Positions 58,301 to 64,000 of a DNA stretch of 64,000 nucleotides are shown here, in pieces. The position numbers and the translations under genes were made by a program. The stretch comes from Pleodorina starrii (lineage: Eukaryota; Chlorophyta; Chlorophyceae; Chlamydomonadales; Volvocaceae): positions 1,783,501 through 1,847,500 of the forward strand of contig BRXU01000005.1 in NCBI GenBank assembly GCA_030267565.1, written 5' to 3'. Position 1 is the stretch's first letter, and each line of letters begins with the position of its first letter. The notes under the pieces are model-generated. The model did no database searches. It saw only the letters and a list, made by a program, of their open reading frames with translations, and was not told the origin of the DNA.

Positions 58301-59309
58301 CTGCAGTGGCCCATGGGGAGGAGCAGGGAAACAAAGACAAGATGAGGCCGTAGCGGGGACAGCCAAGATTCAAGATCCAGATCCAGATCAGGATTAGGAT
58401 CAGGATTGGATCGTAGCGGGGGTAAAACCGATCGAGATGAGGCCGGGGCGGGGGACCGGCGAAACGGCTGCTGCCCAGCCACGCTCCCACAAGCGAAACG
58501 GCTATCGGCTCGCTGCTATCTCTGCTTCTGCTGCTACTGCTACTGCCGGCCCGCGCCCGCCACTGCCGCTCTCTCATCCCGTTCTCTCACCCGGGGGCAG
58601 GGGCCCTTTGGGCACCACCAGTTGGACCTGTACGGAACCGCCGCTGCCGCCATCGCCGCCGCCGCTGCCGCCGCCCGCCGCCGCGGCAAGCACGCTGGCG
58701 TGGGCCACCTGACACATGCGTATGAGTGGCGTAGTAAGGACGAGAAAAGGGGCAGTAAGGGCGAAGAAGGCAGTGTAGAAGGGTATTCGGCATCCGAGCG
58801 GGTAGGCTGTGGTCAAGGAGGGGAGTCGTTTTCGGAGCACTCTGGGCACCGGAGGCGGTTAGGAGGCACGGCAGCTGACGCGGCGCTGTGCGTGGGACCC
58901 CGGGGCCCACCACTGGAAGCAATTCAATCCTTCCGTGCCGATGCGCTTACCACCGCCTGACGCGCCCGGCTGTGAGCCACATGCTGCGCGTTGGCCGAAA
59001 GGTGATACGTCGCACGGGTGATGGTGGCGGTCAGGTTCGTGGAACCTGCGCGTTTCACGTGTCCGGGAGGAGCATCGGTTTGTCGGCAGTAGCGATGCCG
59101 CCCTGTCGAGTTCCTTCGCAAATCGCAGGATGAGCTTTTAACATACTTGTAAGAAGGTAGATAGCATGCTTACCCTCGTGTCTCTTCTTCCTTCGGGCGC
59201 TCCGGTTAGGGCGTCGTGCGTGCGGTGCACAGACGTTAGGGACAATTGCTCGTGGTGCCGACGTATGCTGCCGCGCCGCGAGGCCGGTACCGCTTGTTGA
59301 TGCGACCAT
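46339..59309 (-). CDS. SAGA1/SAGA2-like pyrenoid protein: tandem CBM20, long coiled coil, Rubisco-binding motifs
   Basis: Twenty-five exons on the minus strand: 59309-59174, 59045-58951, 58708-58591, 58300-58158, 57843-57642, 57143-56754, 56508-55892, 55625-55371, 55273-55235, 55060-54830, 54526-54407, 54062-53988, 53823-53669, 52988-52904, 52539-52495, 52047-51921, 51572-51397, 50841-50758, 50318-50214, 49877-49752, 49417-49271, 48828-48589, 48369-48271, 47724-47656 and 47322-46339. They give 1620 residues, all in phase. The first 45 residues are Arg/Ser/Ala-rich without acids before HE, a likely transit peptide. Two CBM20 starch-binding domains follow (about 103-205, LVLVGGHPLLGDWEPQRG; about 233-361, PVLTGSCQELGDWNPARG). 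After a Pro/Ala linker comes a mostly phase-0 series of short exons encoding a Glu/Gln/Ala coiled coil (about 650-1290), then a Gln/Ser-rich tail. NWRQML (594-599) and C-terminal NWRDAL (1615-1620) fit the pyrenoid Rubisco-binding consensus. Chlamydomonas SAGA proteins join starch plates to Rubisco matrix. Additional phase-0 microexons could be missed. Confidence 0.85.
46342..46359 (-). other. C-terminal Rubisco-binding motif NWRDAL
   Basis: The last six codons before the stop read Asn-Trp-Arg-Asp-Ala-Leu. This matches the (D/N)W(R/K)xx(L/I/V/A) motif shared by Chlamydomonas pyrenoid proteins such as EPYC1, SAGA1 and RBMPs. A near-miss, SKWRTA, lies upstream in the same exon. Confidence 0.8.
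47845..47990. repeat. AT-rich ~15-bp tandem repeat with TCGCGA cores
   Basis: Ten or so degenerate units of ttcgcgattgagatt (variants gatc, gaat). It lies in the SAGA-like intron between 47725 and 48270 and is strikingly AT-rich against its surroundings. Each unit carries the palindrome TCGCGA. Confidence 0.85.
53041..53430. repeat. ~200-bp tandem duplication in a SAGA-like intron
   Basis: Two copies (about 53041-53222 and 53243-53430) share ggggtaaccagcggtgtggg, the cggtgcatcgggccgca string, a cacaca/tctctatctctctccctct tract, agctgtcagagtcccc and agagtaaaaaaa...cagaccgcc. A third partial copy of the front part lies at 52985-53050. No exon fits inside. Confidence 0.85.
55530..55547 (-). other. 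Internal Rubisco-binding motif NWRQML
   Basis: Six codons in exon 8 read Asn-Trp-Arg-Gln-Met-Leu (residues 594-599), an exact fit to (D/N)W(R/K)xx(L/I/V/A). It lies between the CBM20 domains and the coiled coil, next to a Ser-Pro repeat segment. Confidence 0.75.
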
Positions 59310-60009
59310 GTCTGGTTAGTAGATGGTGTTTACCGTTGCGAGTGCAGATGTTGCGGGTTCGGATATGTCAGGCAAGGCCCTGGCAACCACAGACGTTACT
59401 GGTGTGCAAGCATATTAGCGGTGTATGCGCCGTTGCGCAGCGTTGCTAAGCAGATCTAATTGGAAATTTAATACTAAGCGACTCAATAATTTTTTAGTGA
59501 AGCGTACGAAACCTCCTACGTGAGGGCATTACTTGCCGCAAGTCCTCGGCCGGGGAACCCTTGCCAAGACGGTGATCTTCACTGCGTGCGATCTACACAT
59601 GTTTTTGTGTTGTCATTCTTGAGCGTTTAAATGCGCAAGTCTGTATTCATTAAAGTGGACCGTCGCTGTCGTGCGGAGGTTTTTGCTTGCACTAAGCATT
59701 TCGGAGCTTTCGTATCGGAGACGTTATAAATCGTGAAAGCACTTGTTCAATTACCAAATGCCGAATCCATTTTGTTCTGGTTCCCGGTGTTAACTGAACC
59801 ATTGGTCTCAACCTGCATCTGCATCCGTTGCCCCCACAATGCACTGTAAAAGTTCATGGCGAACAGCTCTCTTGGATACTTAGCACAGAAGCATTAAAAC
59901 ATCCACTTGCAGCACTCGACGGCTCAGAGCATCGCCCCTCGCCCAAGACTCCGGCGCAATACAGTTCCAATTGAAACTTCACCCGATATATAAATAGTGA
60001 TAAATTACA
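59310..60009. other. Divergent promoter region, SAGA-like and rsmG genes
   Basis: 700 bases between diverging start codons, clearly AT-richer than the genes. A strong TATA-like string (gatatataaatag, about 59988-60000) sits only about 10-20 bases before the ATG used for rsmG. Either the leader is extremely short or translation starts at a later Met. No ORF with a product. Confidence 0.5.
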
Positions 60010-63000
60010 ATGCATCGTGATGCAGTTCTTGCTGGTCGTCGGGGCTTTGCGACGGCGGCGTCCCGACGTGCAATTCTCGCCGGATTTCGCTCCCAGGACC
60101 CGGTGCGTGCTCCCATACACATGATCACAGGGCCACCATATGCTCCGGTATTGCCAAACCTCCGCGCGGGCCCAAGCAGAGCCTCGGCGAGAAGCCCGCA
60201 CCGTCAAGTCACACAGCAACCGCCACCACCACCCCGCGCCACCCCTTCGCAGATGCACCGCCCCTGCGCTGCGGCGTCCCACGGGTCGCCCGACGCCGCC
60301 GGCCAAACCCCCAAGCTCCGCCAGCGCCAGTCCAAACCTTCCTCCGCTGCTGCGTCCGCCGGCCCCCGCCAGCGCCCAACCAACACCGCAGACACGCGCG
60401 TCAAAGCGCCCACCACATCCCCCGCCACGTCCTCCTCCACCCTCCCGGCCCGCATCCCGCGCAAGGCGCCACCACAACACCAGCCATCGCAACAGCCACC
60501 CACCCACCCGGCCACCACCGCCGCCACCACCGAGGCACCACCGCCGCCGCCTGCTGTGTCAGCAACCGGCACAGTCGTTCCCAGCCCCGACGACGCCGCC
60601 GCCTCTGCCACGCCTTCCCAACCACCCTCGGCCCCCCCTCCCGCCAGCGCCCTCAGCCCCGAGATCCTCCAGCGGTACCAGCTGTCCGCGCATCAGCACC
60701 GACAGCTGGAGATCTACTTGGACTATTTGTTGGAGGTCAACCAGAGCATGAACCTCACAGGCATGTCGCGAACCCGGGGGCTGTGGCAGGAAAGGAAAGG
60801 GAAGGAAAGGCCGCGCTGGTGACAGGTCCAGTTCAAGCGAATCGCAGGATTCCTGGGCTGGGCGCTGGGAAGTGAGGGCCCCGACGAGTCGAGTGGGGCC
60901 GGCCGGGACCGGCGAGTGAAGCGCCAGTAGATGTCCGCCCGGCCCGCGCGGCTGCAGCTGGCACCCCCTACCGCCTCCCTCCGCTGCTGAAGGCCGCATT
61001 CTCCGCAGCTCCAAGGAACCCCACGCTGCTGATCCCGCGATCCCAGCTGCTGGCCCCCAAACAGTACGGTAGTAGAGCCCTCGACGCAGTCTTACGCTAC
61101 CTTGCCTCCCCCTCCGCGTCCTGCCACCCCGCAAACCCCCGGAAACACCGCCACGTCCGCAACAATACCGCCACGTCCGCAACAATGCCGCCAGCCGTCC
61201 GCGACAAGGGCGACGCCTGGCAACGTCACGTAGTGGACAGCCTCGCCCTTCTGCCCGTCATCGAACGCCACATCGGCGGCAGCGACAGCAGTAGCGGCAA
61301 CAGCAGCAAAAGCAGGGCTAGCAGCGGCAGCAGCGACGGCAGCAGCAGTACAGGTGTCGGGAGTGGCAGCGAGGGCGAGGCCCAGGGCGGCGAGGGAAGC
61401 CGTGGCCAGGAGCTCCGGGCGCGCAGCGGCGAGGGAGCGAGCAGCAGCAGCAGCAGCGACGGCGGCGGCGGCGGGCGAGGGCGGGGGGCGCTGCGGGTGG
61501 TTGACGTGGGCACGGGCGCGGGGCTGCCGGGCATGGTGCTGGCGGTGGCGCGGCCGCAATGGAAGGTACGGAGTACGGCACGGAGCGCACCCGGTTCTGC
61601 GGGTGGTGGCACCATGGTGCCGTGGTCCGGCAGGGTGGTTTGCCTTGGGTGTCGGCTTGTGTCGCATCACTCTTGCCTCTGCTTGTCTCACCTCTTGTCC
61701 CCACATACCGTACGACATACCCGCTGTCCGTTCTTACCCACCTCGAGCCCTTCACCCCTCCCGCCCGTCCCGCCAGCCCGGCTGGTACACGCGCATGTGT
61801 CCGCATGCGCGGCTCCGGCGGCGACTGAGCGCGCTTGACGTTGTGTGCTGCGCTGCTGCCGCGTTCACATGCGGTTGTGTGTGCAACTGTTTGCGACTGT
61901 TTGCGGGTGCGGGTATGGTGCGGGTGCGGTGGCGACTGTGTTCGACTGTATGCGGGTATCGGCAGGTGACTCTGCTGGACTCTCTGCGCAAGCGCTGCGA
62001 CTTCCTCCGGGAGGCGGCCGCGCGAGCGGGGCTGAGCAACGTCGAGGTGGTGTGGTGCCGCGCGGAGGACGGCGGCCACAGACCCGAGCTGCGACAGGTG
62101 CGTGGGCGGACGAGTGGGTGGGCGAGCGACCGAGTGAGTGAGTGAGTGAGTGAGGGAGTGAGTGAGTGTGTGGGCGAATGCGTGCGTGAGTGCGGCACGG
62201 GGCGCGAAGGGTGCAGGGCCGGTGCCCACCCCACCCACATCGCAACTTCATCCCACTCCGCTGGCCTTTTCACGTCATCACCCCACTCAACCGGTTCCGT
62301 GCTGACCTTGCCGCCGCTCTTCACCACGATGGCCCCCAACACGCAAACACACACCCCTCCCGATTCCTCGGCGAACCGCCTGGTACCCACGGCAGGCGTA
62401 CGACCTCGCGGTGGCCCGCGCCGTGGCGGAGTCGCGGGTGCTGGCGGAGCTGTGCCTTCCCTTCGTGCGAGTGGGCGGACTGTGGGTGGCGGCCAAGGGA
62501 CCTGACCCCGAGGTGAGGCGGCAGCCATGAACATACCCGTGGGTCGATGACAGACCCGTCGGTCTCTGGCGGACCCATGAGTTGCCCGACCCGTATGGAC
62601 CCAAAACAGGCCCCTGGTTCGCCGAGCAGATCCGTGGGTCGCTGGTAGGCCCGTGAGTTGCTGGTTGACCCGTCGGTCGTTGGTAGACCCACGGGTTGCT
62701 GTAGACCCATGGTTCGACGAGCAGACCCATGGGTCCTTGATAGACCCGGGGGTCCCTGGTAGACCCGTGGGTCGTCGAGCAGAACTGTGGGTCACAGGTA
62801 GACCCGTGGGTCGCTGGTAGACCCGTGGGTCGGTGGTAAACCCGAGGGTCGGTGGTAGACCCGAGGGTCGGTGGTAGACCCGTGGGTCGCTGGTAGACCC
62901 GTGGGTCGCTGGTAGACCCGTGGGTCGCTGGTAGACCCGTGGGTCGCTGGTAGACCCGTGGGTCGCTGGTAGACCTGTGGGTCGCTGGAAGACCCGTGGG

Positions 63001-63169
63001 TCGCTGGTAGACCCGTGGGTCGCTGGTAGACCCGTGGGTTGCTGGTAGACCCGGGGGTCGTTGGTAGACCCGGGGGTCGCTGGAAGACCCGGGGGTCGCT
63101 GTTAGACTGTTCACCGCAATCACGGGCTCTGGAGAAGCAGCAGCAGCGTCTGCAGCTCCAACGTTGCCT

Positions 63170-63209
<40 letters not shown>

Positions 63210-63540
63210 AGGCCATGTGTATGTGTGTGCACCACACTAGCTCGTCCTCCTGTGCCCGCCCCTCCCCTCCTCTCCCCTCCTCCCTCTCCATCCTCACTCT
63301 CACCCTAACCTCCCACACCTCCCCCACCCTCTCCGGTACCCCGCCCCTTGGTGGGTCCAGGTGGAGGTATGTGCGGCCGCGGGCGCCATTCGACAGTTGG
63401 GCGGGCGACAGTTGGCGCTGGAGCGCGTGGAGTCGCACTCGGCGGAGGGACAGCGCACGGCGCTGGTGGTGGCCAAGGCGGGGCCCACGCCCGCCCGGTT
63501 CCCGCGCCAGGCCGGCACGCCCAACAAGAAGCCGCTGTGA
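60010..63540 (+). CDS. rsmG: RsmG (GidB) 16S rRNA guanine-N7 methyltransferase, probably plastid
   Basis: Five exons, 60010-60760, 61195-61565, 61966-62097, 62396-62512 and 63361-63540, give 516 residues in phase. RsmG methylates N7 of the 16S rRNA guanine equivalent to E. coli G527 using S-adenosylmethionine. Motifs: [56 protein letters not shown] (SAM binding), [38 protein letters not shown], and [11 protein letters not shown]. About 220 N-terminal residues are basic and Pro/Ser/Ala-rich: a transit peptide ([20 protein letters not shown]) plus a disordered extension. A Ser/Gly insert of about 75 residues splits the fold before GTGAGLPG. Intron 1 uses a GC donor (GCATGT). The start at 60010 is close to a TATA-like string, so the Met at 60121 is an alternative. 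Confidence 0.92.
62536..63112 (+). repeat. 19-bp intronic minisatellite with hairpin core
   Basis: About 30 copies of acccgtgggtcgctggtag and close variants, in rsmG intron 4. Most copies hold the inverted arms GACCC/GGGTC two bases apart. The middle (62880-63050) is the most homogeneous; the ends are degenerate. Confidence 0.93.
63172..63209. repeat. (TG)n microsatellite in rsmG intron 4
   Basis: About 18 TG units, followed by tgtatgtgtgtg. It lies 60 bases after the 19-bp minisatellite. Confidence 0.95.
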
Positions 63541-64000
63541 CGTGATGGGCCGTGGTGTGGTGTGGTGGGGTGTGATGCGGCGAGGCCGGCGTGTCGCTGT
63601 GGTGGGGTGGGGGTAGAAGCGTGGCTGTGATGTGATGTGATGTGGCGGGGATGTCATGTGGTGTGGTGTGACAGGCGCGAATGGGATGGAGGGTGCGAGG
63701 TGGTTGGGGATGGTAGTGGTGATGGTGCTGATTATGCCGGCTGCTGGCGGCCGTTGTTTGCCGCAACGGTAAGGGTGTGGAGGGAGGGTAGGATCGTGGC
63801 TTGATAGCTCGAGCCGCAGCAGATGCATGGGTTGGGGTCCACTGCAGCAGCAGCTGCTGGTGGTGTGACGACGTGACGGGGATGAAGGAGCGGCTGCTGC
63901 GGATGCAATGAGGAGACGGCGAGGGTGCCCTTGCCGACGTGTTTGTCAGCGGCCTGGCCACCCACATCTCTTTTAACACCCACGCACGTCGAACGAACAA
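63541..64000. other. rsmG 3' UTR and downstream flank
   Basis: GT-rich sequence with tgtgatgtgatgtggcgggg repeats at 63625-63670. No TGTAA and no further coding exon was identified before the right edge. Confidence 0.45.

Noticed and set aside
1..64000. tRNA, rRNA or snRNA genes
   Set aside because: I looked for tRNA-like cloverleaf ends and rRNA strings and saw none I could support by eye; a covariance-model search would be the decisive test.

Overview
The window looks like nuclear DNA of a volvocine green alga (Chlamydomonas/Volvox group). It is very GC-rich, with many short exons joined by GTGAGT/GTGCGT...CAG introns, TGTAA-type poly(A) signals and long low-complexity protein segments. 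The gene set is algal: a pyrenoid SAGA-type protein, a proline-rich extracellular-matrix protein, the basal-body proteins TBCCD1 (ASQ2) and CEP120 (UNI2), and two proteins that look plastid-targeted. Species cannot be fixed from sequence alone.

Layout, left to right: (1) minus strand, off the left edge to 4792, a secreted proline-rich, single-pass membrane glycoprotein; (2) plus, 7686-11625, a DedA/SNARE-associated membrane protein with a probable plastid-targeting N-terminus; (3) minus, 15593-13103, a C3HC zinc-finger protein (NIPA/ZC3HC1); (4) plus, 16229-22091, TBCCD1; (5) minus, 26643-23350, a tubulin-tyrosine-ligase-like enzyme; (6) minus, 36775-28206, CEP120/UNI2; (7) plus, 37833-45298, an aldo-keto reductase whose last intron carries a 4.6-kb Ty3 chromovirus on the minus strand; (8) minus, 59309-46339, a 25-exon SAGA-like protein with two CBM20 starch-binding domains, a long coiled coil and two Rubisco-binding motifs; (9) plus, 60010-63540, a probable plastid RsmG rRNA methyltransferase. 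Exons were chained by homology and by matching intron phase at every junction. The reading frame closes in all eight genes that are complete in the window.

Genes 4, 5 and 6 are neighbours and all act on centrioles, cilia or microtubules. Gene 8 would act in the plastid between Rubisco matrix and starch sheath. The other genes show no shared pathway.

The most unusual items are the chromovirus, which has a Dam-like adenine-methyltransferase domain where gag should be, a full-length 3' LTR and only 40 bp of 5' LTR between intact CATTG duplications; the SAGA-like gene with tandem CBM20 domains; a degenerate motif (GTAARRAAGATRCCGCAGCGGA type) that recurs in introns of at least six genes and was not seen between genes; tandem repeats that begin at splice donors; and two distant minisatellites sharing one hairpin core.
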